Source: an uncultured Pseudomonadota bacterium
Lineage (GTDB): Bacteria; Pseudomonadota; Gammaproteobacteria; Methylococcales; Methylomonadaceae
Assembly (NCBI GenBank): GCA_903918375.1
Contig: CAIXED010000080.1
Coordinates: 1-49,377 of the forward strand
DNA: 49,377 bases
Reading direction: 5' to 3'
The notes below the pieces were generated by a model that did not search any database, was not told where the DNA came from, and was given only the letters and a program-made list of their open reading frames with translations. Positions 42,430 through 49,377 of the stretch are shown here, piece by piece (positions within the stretch are counted from its first letter, which is position 1; every line of letters begins with the position of its first letter). Made by a program: the position numbers and the translations under genes.

Positions 42430-45161
42430 GCGATTAACTTTAAGCCCGGCGGCAAAGCCTCGCCAAACACTTGTTTTTCCTGCTGAGCATCCAATTCTTT
42501 AAATTCAGCGACCATCGCCTGCCAAGAGGCAGGTGCTTTGGCTTGCTTTAGCTTATCTAACACTTGCAAACGCAAAGCCTCATCAATATCCCGCACTCGA
42601 TCTTCACAACGCCGCGCTAGTAAGGTAGCGGCAAACGCGGCTTGCGGCTGTTTTTTCCAATCAATTTTCAACAGCTGTGCAAACCAAGGCGTAATCGTTT
42701 GCGGAGCAATCGCATCGTGGTTATGACCATGAAACAAAATCCGCGAACCAATCCGTCCCAAAGCCCACCAACTCTGCTCAGATTCCCCCGCTTTCTCCAG
42801 CCGTTTCAACAACCATTCACCCAACTGCACTTTGTCCGACACCGCCAATCGCTCTAAAGCCGCCGCCAACCTCACCATATCTTCATAGCCACGAATCAGC
42901 GATTGTTTAGCCACACCCGCTTGTCTTGCTGCGGCTGGATTAATAAATTTAGCAATATCGTTAAAAATACGCTGCTGAGCTTCGGCATTTAAACCACCCG
43001 CCACTCGCCGCCACAAGGTCCACCATTCGGCCCAGTTTTGCTTTTCATTCACAAACTGCAAGCCTTCAGGATATAACTTCCACAACTGCTCCACCCGCCA
43101 ATCATCCAAGGGATAGCCAAAACCAGGGCGCAAACAAAATCCAACCAAACTCAACCATAAGCGCTCATGCGCTTCGCTACGCCGACGATATTTCGCCCCA
43201 TCCAACAAAGCATTACATAGCTCACGCAAAACTGGCGTTTGCCATTCAGCGCGTGGCGCAGCCAAAATTCGTTCTAAATCAGCGCGTAAAGTTTTCACCG
43301 CTTGCGGATCGATTTGCCTGGATTTAGCGCCAAAAACCAGCTGAATCGCTTCCAAAGCTTGCGGCAATTGCGCAGGCAAATCCAAATTAAGCACTGGCGC
43401 GGCTTTTTTACGAATTTGAAACTCAACATCCCAGCGCAAACTGGCATCACCAACCGCCACACATTGCAAACGCAAAGTACCGACTTCGGTATACGTGGTT
43501 AACAACTGCACGGCAATTTCGGTTTTTTGCTGACCATCAAACGCCACAGCTAACGGCGGCAAACTATGAAACCGCTCATCATCCAATTCAAGCACATCAC
43601 CGGCCTGATACTCACCATCACCACTATTCGATAACAAGTGAAAGCGAACCGGCTGACCGACACGCAAAGCAAACTGCCTATCCGCCAACAACACCTCATG
43701 CCCCTCTTCACTGGCCTTCGGCAAAATACAAACACCTCGCTTGCTTTGTTGACTATCACTATCAACCTGCAAGAAATAACTACGCGCCGCACCGCCAGCA
43801 ATTTTGAGCTTCTTATCTCGGCGAGCAATCGCATAACTGACCGCACCATAAGCAACCGCAAGCTCTGGATGATCGTTATCCAATAACAACGGTGCCAGCC
43901 CTTCTCGCCAACTGGCTAACAACGCCACTAAACGCTTAACCATCACCTCACTGCGAAACACACCGCCATTCAGCAATAAAGCATCCGGCACAATACTTTC
44001 ATCGGCTAACGCTAATTTCGCCGCCTGGCTATGCTGCTGTAAAAAAGCGGCGATATGCTTACTAATCGCTGGCTCGGCGGCATAAGGCAAACCAAATTCC
44101 ACCACCCCGCTGCGCTTTTTATCCGGCAAAGCCTGTAAATCCGACAATGGCAAAAAGCCATCCAAGGCAATTTGTCTAACCTCATCTCTGCTTAAAACCG
44201 TGCTACGAGTACCGCCAATTAATTTAGAACCACCACCTAATAAAGTCACCGCCACTTGCTCTGGCGCATCGGCAGCCAACAGACGTTCTTTCGCCACGCG
44301 GCATTGCTCTAATAATTGCGATAAATCAGCGGTTGAAAGCTTTTTATCATCGAGGCGCAAACGACTTTCCGCCAAATGCGCCAAAGTTAAATCAATATTG
44401 TCACCACCTAACATTAGATGATCGCCAACACCAATTCGGGTCAATTGCGGCTCAGTTGCGCCGTGCTGGATTTTAATCAAGGTTAAATCAGTGGTACCGC
44501 CGCCAACATCACAAACCAACAATAATCGACTCTCAGCCAAGCTCGGCTTAACGCTGCCGGCATGACGCCGTAGCCAGTCATAACAAACTGCTTGCGGCTC
44601 TTCCAGCAAACGCACGTCACGCAGCCCAGCCATTTTCGCTGCTTCTAAGGTCAATGATCGCGCAGATTCATCAAATGACGCTGGAACGGTAATCACCACA
44701 TTTTGCTCGGCCATCGGTGCATCAGGAAAACGCTGTTCCCAGACAGTACGCACATGCGCTAAATAACTGGCACTGGCTGCCAAAGGCGAAACCTTAAATA
44801 CTGAGTCATCACTACCCCAAGGCAAAATCGAGGCGGTATGATCAATTGAGGCATGAGACAACCAGCTTTTGGCGCTGGTCACTAATCGACCTTGAGATTT
44901 ACTGCCCAACAAGCGAGCCGCTTCGCCCAACACTGCGCCATCATCAGTCGCTAAAAATCCAGCATCAGCACTTAATTCACCCTGCGCCGGATGATAACGA
45001 ACCGAAGGCAACAAAGGTCTGTCAGCAACTTCACCGGGAGCGATTAGCTGAGAAATTTCGAATAATTGAATGTTTTTTTCAGGATCGTGGTTAGCGGCAT
45101 AAGCCACCACGGTATGAGTAGTACCGAGATCGATACCAATAAGATAATTTGGCGTTTTCAC
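42426..45161 (-). CDS. Large Hsp70-family protein with C-terminal DUF3731-type region
   Basis: A 911-residue protein. Residues ~1-400 form an actin-like Hsp70 ATPase: YLIGIDLGTTHTVVAY (phosphate 1), VITVPASFDESARSLTLEAA, LLEEPQAVCYDWL, and LLVCDVGGGTTDLTLI (phosphate 2). A beta-rich segment follows (~450-600). The last ~300 residues are helical and differ from the DnaK lid, corresponding to the DUF3731-type extension. It is therefore not DnaK but a distinct chaperone-like family with unknown clients. The start is GTG 45161 (MKTPNYLIGID), since the upstream extension to 45230 is implausible. Ribosome-binding site poor. Confidence 0.87.
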   Translation of the reverse strand: MKTPNYLIGIDLGTTHTVVAYAANHDPEKNIQLFEISQLIAPGEVADRPLLPSVRYHPAQGELSADAGFLATDDGAVLGEAARLLGSKSQGRLVTSAKSWLSHASIDHTASILPWGSDDSVFKVSPLAASASYLAHVRTVWEQRFPDAPMAEQNVVITVPASFDESARSLTLEAAKMAGLRDVRLLEEPQAVCYDWLRRHAGSVKPSLAESRLLLVCDVGGGTTDLTLIKIQHGATEPQLTRIGVGDHLMLGGDNIDLTLAHLAESRLRLDDKKLSTADLSQLLEQCRVAKERLLAADAPEQVAVTLLGGGSKLIGGTRSTVLSRDEVRQIALDGFLPLSDLQALPDKKRSGVVEFGLPYAAEPAISKHIAAFLQQHSQAAKLALADESIVPDALLLNGGVFRSEVMVKRLVALLASWREGLAPLLLDNDHPELAVAYGAVSYAIARRDKKLKIAGGAARSYFLQVDSDSQQSKRGVCILPKASEEGHEVLLADRQFALRVGQPVRFHLLSNSGDGEYQAGDVLELDDERFHSLPPLAVAFDGQQKTEIAVQLLTTYTEVGTLRLQCVAVGDASLRWDVEFQIRKKAAPVLNLDLPAQLPQALEAIQLVFGAKSRQIDPQAVKTLRADLERILAAPRAEWQTPVLRELCNALLDGAKYRRRSEAHERLWLSLVGFCLRPGFGYPLDDWRVEQLWKLYPEGLQFVNEKQNWAEWWTLWRRVAGGLNAEAQQRIFNDIAKFINPAAARQAGVAKQSLIRGYEDMVRLAAALERLAVSDKVQLGEWLLKRLEKAGESEQSWWALGRIGSRILFHGHNHDAIAPQTITPWFAQLLKIDWKKQPQAAFAATLLARRCEDRVRDIDEALRLQVLDKLKQAKAPASWQAMVAEFKELDAQQEKQVFGEALPPGLKLIA

Positions 45162-45202
45162 AGTTTTTATTATTGTTAAATAGTTAAACAAAAGTAAACA
45201 GG

Positions 45203-45356
45203 AAGCCAAGCCAAAAATCTTGCTTGCCACTTAAGCCGTTCGTACTGAGCTTGTCGAAGCATGAGCGGCGATGGTTGGCAATACCCTCGGCTTTCCCATT
45301 CATCCTTCGACAGGTTCAGGACGAACGGGAAAACCTTAACTTGCTTGGCAAACGAT
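45203..45356 (-). repeat. Dispersed ~150-bp repeat, copy B (inverted relative to copy A)
   Basis: Reverse-complemented, this stretch aligns along its length with 23589-23730: shared blocks include AGTTAAGG, TGTCGAAGGATGA, AAGCCGAG, CATGCTTCGACAAGCTCAGT and ACGAACGGCTTA. It lies between the Hsp70-like gene and pcm and overlaps no real gene. Confidence 0.7.
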
Positions 45357-45416
45357 CAAGATTTTCATTTCACAATTGCCGATTTACTTTTGTTGTAGTG
45401 CTTATTGTTTATTGCC

Positions 45417-45442
45417 TTGGATTATTCCACGGAATAATCCAA
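45417..45442. terminator. Perfect 12-bp hairpin downstream of pcm
   Basis: TTGGATTATTCC (45417-45428) and GGAATAATCCAA (45431-45442) form a nearly uninterrupted palindrome 16 nt after the pcm stop. No T-run follows, so it may stabilise the 3' end or be a protein-binding site. Confidence 0.45.
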
Positions 45443-45458
45443 TTGATTGACCAGAAAC

Positions 45459-46121
45459 TTATCGACTAACACCAGATAAAAACGGTACAAACATCACCCG
45501 CTCTATCACCTCATCTTCAAAACCCTGTTCTGTTCGGGTAATCCGATGTAATTGTTGACCCGCCTCACCGCCAACAGGAATCACCAGCACCCCACCAACC
45601 GCCAATTGCTCCAACAAAGCAGGCGGCACTTCTGCAGGCGCAGCAGCGGCAATAATTGCATCAAACGGCGCTTGCTCAGGCCAGCCCCAACTGCCATCGC
45701 TATGTTTGAAACCAATGGTTTTTAAATTTAGTCGCCACAACAAATCACGGGCTTTTTTCACCAAAGGCTCGATACGCTCAACCGAATAAACCTGCTTAAC
45801 TAAACTCGCCAAAACCGCAGTCTGATAACCACAGCCAGTGCCGATTTCTAAGACTTTTTGCGGTGTGCCATGTTCCAACAACAATTCAGTCATTCTGGCA
45901 ACGATATAAGGCTGGGAAATGGTTTGATTATGGCCAATCGGCAAAGCGGTATCTTCATAAGCGCGGCTTTCCAAGGCTTCATCAACAAAGATATGGCGAG
46001 GAATTTCAGCCATCACCGCCAAAACTTCGTTATTGCGAATCCCTTGATCGCGTAATCGAGCAATCATTCGCTCACGGGTACGCCGAGAGGTCATACCGCT
46101 ACCTTGTATACTTCGAGTCAT
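45459..46121 (-). CDS. pcm: Protein-L-isoaspartate O-methyltransferase
   Basis: A 220-residue SAM-dependent enzyme that starts repair of isoaspartyl residues in damaged proteins. Motifs: [39 protein letters not shown] motif [16 protein letters not shown] and [15 protein letters not shown]. The ATG overlaps the surE stop as ATGA, the typical surE-pcm pairing of proteobacteria. nlpD/rpoS, which often follow, are absent here; a dispersed repeat follows instead. Confidence 0.96.
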   Translation of the reverse strand: MTRSIQGSGMTSRRTRERMIARLRDQGIRNNEVLAVMAEIPRHIFVDEALESRAYEDTALPIGHNQTISQPYIVARMTELLLEHGTPQKVLEIGTGCGYQTAVLASLVKQVYSVERIEPLVKKARDLLWRLNLKTIGFKHSDGSWGWPEQAPFDAIIAAAAPAEVPPALLEQLAVGGVLVIPVGGEAGQQLHRITRTEQGFEDEVIERVMFVPFLSGVSR

Positions 46122-46873
46122 TCCTGTGTCTCCAATGCTAACCAGTCACTCAAGCCTTGTAGGCGTTCATAGCGGGTTAAATCCAGTTGTAAGGGGGTTA
46201 CGGATACATAGCCGTTTTTAATTGCATCAAAATCTGTGCCGGGGCCGGCATCTTGCTCAGCACCGGGCGGGCCAACCCAATAAATAGTGTGTCCTCTAGG
46301 ATCGGCAGCTTTAATAACGGGTTCGGCTTTGTGGCGCTGGCCTAAGCGAGTTGATTGATAACCTTTTAGCTCCGACAAAGGCAAGTCAGGGACGTTGACA
46401 TTGAGCAAGGTATCTTTAGGCAGTGGATGGCGAATAATCTTTTTCATCAGCGTTACGGCTACATGCGCCGCCGTTTCAAAATGCTTAGGATTACTGGAGG
46501 TCAAAGAAATCGCCACCGCAGGCAATCCTAAAAATCGCCCCTCGGTCGCTGCAGCCACGGTGCCAGAATACAAAACATCGTCGCCCAAATTAGCGCCATG
46601 ATTAATCCCAGCGAACACCATATCCGGCTCAGTCGCTAATAAACCGGTAATGGCCAAATGCACGCAGTCGGTTGGTGTACCATCAACCCGCACTACGCCA
46701 TCATCGCCAGTGATCGCCCGTAGCGGCATTTCCAAAGTTAACGAATTACTGGCTGCACTGCGATTTTTATCCGGTGCAACCACAGACACATCGGCATAAG
46801 GTAATAAAGCGTCGGCTAGTGTTTTAATGCCTTGTGCCAGATAACCGTCGTCGTTGCTAATCAGAATGTGCAT
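46118..46873 (-). CDS. surE: 5'/3'-nucleotidase SurE
   Basis: A 251-residue metal-dependent phosphatase of nucleoside 5'- and 3'-monophosphates. The N-terminal [12 protein letters not shown] carries the metal-binding Asp-Asp; [49 protein letters not shown] and DVPD-like elements follow. Length is normal. It forms an operon with pcm; both are stationary-phase survival genes in E. coli. Confidence 0.97.
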   Translation of the reverse strand: MHILISNDDGYLAQGIKTLADALLPYADVSVVAPDKNRSAASNSLTLEMPLRAITGDDGVVRVDGTPTDCVHLAITGLLATEPDMVFAGINHGANLGDDVLYSGTVAAATEGRFLGLPAVAISLTSSNPKHFETAAHVAVTLMKKIIRHPLPKDTLLNVNVPDLPLSELKGYQSTRLGQRHKAEPVIKAADPRGHTIYWVGPPGAEQDAGPGTDFDAIKNGYVSVTPLQLDLTRYERLQGLSDWLALETQE

Positions 46874-46937
46874 GATGCTTTAAAAGGCTTTAGAATTAAT
46901 TCATCTTAGCAAAAAAACCGCAAAACCAGCATCTTAC

Positions 46938-47513
46938 GTGTCAAAAAAAACCACTTCCCCTGCAGATTTAGCTTTATTTAAAAGCACCGTCGGAAAAGTC
47001 CGCGCTTTAGACAACAACACGGTAATTCTAAAGCCCGATAAAAAACCGCGTCCGGTGCCGGTATTTAAGCCATTAGAACAAGTTGACCCTTTACAAAAAC
47101 AGGTCGATGGTGGATTAGACACCTTATTCCAAGAAGACAAAGTCGGCTTTATCGCCCCCGGCCTGCAAAAAAATGTGCTTAAAAAACTCCGCAAAGGCTA
47201 CTACGGCTTAGATGCAGATATTGATTTACACGGCCTCACCAGCCGCGAAGCACAACAACAATTACTGCATTTCCTACATTTTTGCGTAGAAGACGGCTGC
47301 CGCTGTGTACAGATTGTTCACGGCAAAGGCTATAACTCACCGGGCAATCAACCGGTGCTGAAAAACGACATTAATCTCTGGTTACGCCAACACAAAGATG
47401 TACTGGCTTTCTGCTCTACGCCACCTAAAGCTGGCGGCACTGGTGCACTATTTGTATTACTAAAACTGTCTGAAAAATTTGATACCAATGACAGCGAATT
47501 TTTCGACGATTAG
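46938..47513 (+). CDS. Smr domain protein
   Basis: A 191-residue protein with a basic N-terminal region and a C-terminal Smr domain (~95-180): DIDLHGLTSREAQQQLLHFL, QIVHGKGYNS and GGTGALFVLL. Smr domains are small endonucleases; in E. coli SmrB cleaves mRNA at collided ribosomes. SmrB-like versus SmrA-like cannot be decided by eye. The start appears to be GTG 46938 (MSKKTTSPAD). It diverges from surE. Confidence 0.88.
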   Translation: MSKKTTSPADLALFKSTVGKVRALDNNTVILKPDKKPRPVPVFKPLEQVDPLQKQVDGGLDTLFQEDKVGFIAPGLQKNVLKKLRKGYYGLDADIDLHGLTSREAQQQLLHFLHFCVEDGCRCVQIVHGKGYNSPGNQPVLKNDINLWLRQHKDVLAFCSTPPKAGGTGALFVLLKLSEKFDTNDSEFFDD

Positions 47514-47650
47514 GAAAAAGCCCCTTTTCCAGAAAATAGATTGAATTTTTCCACGATTTTCCCTATCCTTTAGCCGCTTAATTTGAAATCAGCTGTGTGT
47601 GTTTTAGTAAATACCCAGCTACTTTTTAATCACAACGAGAGAACACAATA

Positions 47651-47986
47651 ATGAAAAAATCATTTGGTTTGGTAGTAGGCGCAGCGTTATTGGCTTTGAG
47701 CGGTCAAGTTTTAGCTAACGAAGCAGAAGAAGTAGGTGCAAAAATCTACGAACGCGCTTTCGGTCGCGGTTGCGGCGCTTGCCACGACATCGCTTCAAAC
47801 CCACAATTGAAAGAATTGATCAAAGCTGGCAAATTGCCAAAAGACCAATTCGCTAAAGTTTTGAAAGAAGGCAAAAACGGTATGCCTAAAGCAACTGCAG
47901 CTATCATGGAAGTTGGTCCAGTTAAAAAAGCTAACTTGACTGAAGACCAAGCTATCGATGCAGTTTACAGCTACTTGAGCAAATAA
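47651..47986 (+). CDS. Small periplasmic class I cytochrome c
   Basis: A 111-residue protein with signal peptide (cleavage after VLA at residue 22) and one CxxCH haem site, CGACH at 41-45. An axial Met is likely Met78 in GKNGMPKAT. Size and motif fit small soluble electron carriers. In a methylotroph it could carry electrons between dehydrogenases and the oxidase, but the partner is unknown. Codons look optimised (repeated GCT, GGT, AAA, TTG), unlike its neighbours, hinting at high expression. Its own strong terminator follows. Confidence 0.93.
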   Translation: MKKSFGLVVGAALLALSGQVLANEAEEVGAKIYERAFGRGCGACHDIASNPQLKELIKAGKLPKDQFAKVLKEGKNGMPKATAAIMEVGPVKKANLTEDQAIDAVYSYLSK

Positions 47987-48004
47987 TTCGCTCTGTCAGC
48001 TAAC

Positions 48005-48041
48005 AAAAAAGCCGCCCACGAAAGTGAGGCGGCTTTTTTTT
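48005..48041 (+). terminator. Rho-independent terminator of the cytochrome c gene
   Basis: AAAAAAGCCGCC (48005-48016) pairs with GGCGGCTTTTTT (from 48028), followed by further T. A strong stem with T-run on both strands, 19 nt after the stop. Confidence 0.9.
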
Positions 48042-48131
48042 GCCCTAATAAATCCCTAGCGCTCAAGCGAGACCGATAAACTCAGCGTATTTAGCGTATC
48101 CTATCCAGCCAATTTATCATCAGTAACCCCC

Positions 48132-48410
48132 ATGAAAATCTTAATCCGCAATCTCGACCGCAACACCACCGAAGCCGAACTTCGCAACTTATTCACCGTC
48201 CACGGCTCAGTACAATCCTGCACCCTAGTCACCGATAAAGACACCGGCCTGTCCAAAGGTTTCGGCTACGTCGAAATGCCCAAAGTCGGCGAAGCCAAAG
48301 CGGCAATGAAAGTATTAAACGGCCAGCAAATTGGCATCAACAAAATTCGAGTCAAAAAAGCAGAACCCAAACCCAACGACAACAACGCCGCCCAAGCTGA
48401 CGATGAGTAA
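48132..48410 (+). CDS. RRM-type RNA-binding protein
   Basis: A 92-residue single RRM protein. RNP2 (ILIRNL) and RNP1 (KGFGYVEM) are present with the usual spacing; the C-terminus is a short charged tail ([11 protein letters not shown]). Such proteins in bacteria are often cold-inducible RNA chaperones. No clear Shine-Dalgarno is seen (CCCCC before the ATG). Its last codons overlap the start of the next gene by 8 nt, so the two form a coupled pair. Confidence 0.9.
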   Translation: MKILIRNLDRNTTEAELRNLFTVHGSVQSCTLVTDKDTGLSKGFGYVEMPKVGEAKAAMKVLNGQQIGINKIRVKKAEPKPNDNNAAQADDE

Positions 48411-48702
48411 GCAAGGCCCCTTGCATGGTTTGACGCTGGAAACGCTATTGACTCAATTGGTTGAACACTACGACTGGCAAGGCTTGGCGAACTTGATCAA
48501 CCTTAACTGCTTCAGCAAAGATCCCAGTATTCGCTCTAGTTTGAAATTTCTCAGAAAAACCCCGTGGGCGCGGGAGAAGGTCGAGCGGCTGTATTTGGAA
48601 ACCGATTGGCAATCGCAAAATAGCCATGAAAGTGAAGATAAAGCGATATTGTCAGCTAAACAGATTTGGGATGCGGCAAGCTCGAAGATTGCGGCTAAGT
48701 GA
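48403..48702 (+). CDS. DUF2132/VF530 family protein
   Basis: A 99-residue protein opening [20 protein letters not shown], with [20 protein letters not shown] and [19 protein letters not shown], which define the VF530/DUF2132 family. A DNA-binding function has been proposed from structure but not shown. ATG 48403 overlaps the RRM gene stop; the upstream extension to 48331 is a frame within the RRM gene. A nucleic-acid-related job alongside the RRM protein is plausible. Confidence 0.9.
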   Translation: MSKQGPLHGLTLETLLTQLVEHYDWQGLANLINLNCFSKDPSIRSSLKFLRKTPWAREKVERLYLETDWQSQNSHESEDKAILSAKQIWDAASSKIAAK

Positions 48703-48706
48703 TGTT

Positions 48707-48883
48707 TCAAAGTAGGGTGTGGTGATGTTTACGAAACGCCAATATTCGAGACTCCAACCTGACTAATTCGGAACTAAAAACAGTTTGAGAGAATGCCAAA
48801 TAGTTTCTTAACGCTTTACGTTGCTCGGCATCACCTTCAATCAAACCGATCACCATGCAGCTATCAAGATAGATAGAAGTCAT
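48707..48883 (-). pseudogene. Truncated PIN-domain (VapC-type) toxin
   Basis: A 58-residue frame starting MTSIYLDSCMVIGLIEGDAE, with the first PIN Asp (LDSCMVI) and the second-strand SSELVRLESRILAF, then a stop. Intact PIN toxins are ~130 residues, so the second half of the active site is missing. Resemblance ends where GTAGGGTG-type repeat sequence begins (48712-48719 in plus coordinates), suggesting disruption by a repeat or a deletion. The start ATG lies 2 nt after the antitoxin stop. Confidence 0.65.
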
Positions 48884-48885
48884 GG

Positions 48886-49134
48886 TTAATCCCAATTTTG
48901 ACGTTCTTGTTGCAAGTGCTCATTAATTGCCGTACGACTTAACCCCTCGCCTTCTGCAAGCTCTGGCAAGTTTTGTAAAAAAGCCGCCATTGCGGTGGAT
49001 TTGTGCTCAGCTTTTTCAGGTAAGTCGTAAATCACAGCAATTTTGGCGACACCGACAGGAATCGAATCAGGCAATTGCAGACTCAAATGATGATTAAGCG
49101 GAATTTGGGCTTCGATTTCGTAATAGGCTTGCAT
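48886..49134 (-). CDS. Antitoxin of the truncated PIN toxin
   Basis: An 82-residue protein. The N-terminal beta-rich part (YYEIEAQIPLNHHLSLQLPD, VGVAKIAVIYDLPE) is of AbrB/DUF-type antitoxin character. The C-terminal helix (LQNLPELAEGEGLSRTAINE, HLQQERQNWD) is the toxin-neutralising type. It overlaps neither neighbour but directly precedes the toxin remnant. It still reads open over its whole length, so it may be a solitary antitoxin now. Confidence 0.72.
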   Translation of the reverse strand: MQAYYEIEAQIPLNHHLSLQLPDSIPVGVAKIAVIYDLPEKAEHKSTAMAAFLQNLPELAEGEGLSRTAINEHLQQERQNWD

Positions 49135-49218
49135 GGTGGTTTCCTGACTACAGGATTAATTCAAGCATGGTTTGAGATTAACGTTAGCATAAAAATGTTA
49201 AGAATGTACCGAGGCACG

Positions 49219-49244
49219 AGGCGCATCAGTCGCGAGCGATGCGC
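49219..49244. repeat. REP-like palindrome near the right edge
   Basis: GCGCATC (49221-49227) and GATGCGC (49238-49244) around a 10-nt centre, with GAG before the left arm. The GAGGCGCATC core is shared with the repeats around the transposase remnant at the left edge. The rest of 49135-49377 shows no gene. Confidence 0.55.
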
Positions 49245-49377
49245 TTCACGTTGTTCAGCACATATATGGACTCCTCTCCAATTGCAAGCCAAGTATTATC
49301 AAAATTAATGCTTTTAACAGAGATCAAGATTGCAGCCATATATTCGGTCTCTTGATGAAGGTGCTTAATTGACCTTC

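Overview
The window looks like the chromosome of a gammaproteobacterial methylotroph, most likely a type I methanotroph of the Methylomonas/Methylobacter kind. The reasons are moderate-to-low GC, gammaproteobacterial housekeeping operons (thrS-infC-rpmI-rplT-pheS-pheT-ihfA-merR; rpsP-rimM-trmD-rplS; surE-pcm), and an archaeal-type flavoprotein plus dihydropteroate-synthase-like pair of the sort linked to tetrahydromethanopterin cofactor synthesis in methylotrophs. The species cannot be fixed from the sequence alone.

Layout. 1-405: a truncated REP-associated transposase and REP-like repeats. 406-9000: membrane and metal transport (DUF1614 protein, Mg2+-type P-ATPase, CDF exporter), an orphan sigma-54 response regulator, MsrB and an M18 aminopeptidase, a VapBC-type toxin-antitoxin pair, and a small membrane protein. 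9159-11089: the methanopterin-type pair. 11174-17291: cyclic-di-GMP signalling, with a large PAS/GGDEF/EAL protein diverging from a PhnD-like binding protein plus PAS-GGDEF pair. 17401-24140: desaturase, a large 18-repeat RTX protein, RhlE-like helicase and SirB2 protein. 24452-27786: a transglutaminase-like/Het-C-like protein diverging from a three-gene cluster (TIGR04073-like secreted protein, OmpA-type lipoprotein, ferritin-like protein). 27787-28885: no large gene, but a probable small RNA, a small lipoprotein, palindrome clusters and tRNA-Pro. 28886-41510: translation operons with tRNA-Val, an LpxA-type acyltransferase, xerD and ffh. 41629-49377: YpjD-like protein, large Hsp70-like protein, pcm/surE, Smr protein, cytochrome c, RRM protein, DUF2132 protein, and an antitoxin with a truncated PIN toxin.

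The most striking observation is the N-terminus of the GGDEF/EAL protein at 11389-14220. It aligns without gaps to the copper/ethylene-binding membrane domain of plant ETR1, with the equivalents of Asp25, Tyr32, Pro36, Cys65 and His69 all at a constant offset of +9. It is followed by a PAS domain with a LOV-like cysteine, two more PAS domains, and intact GGDEF and EAL motifs. This suggests a small-gas or ethylene sensor wired to c-di-GMP, next to a second ligand-to-c-di-GMP module. Other notable signals are an infC gene that appears to start with AUC, an approximately 180-nt RNA with a strong promoter, an upstream palindrome and a terminator, a dispersed ~150-bp repeat present in inverted copies, and several small proteins of 26-45 residues.
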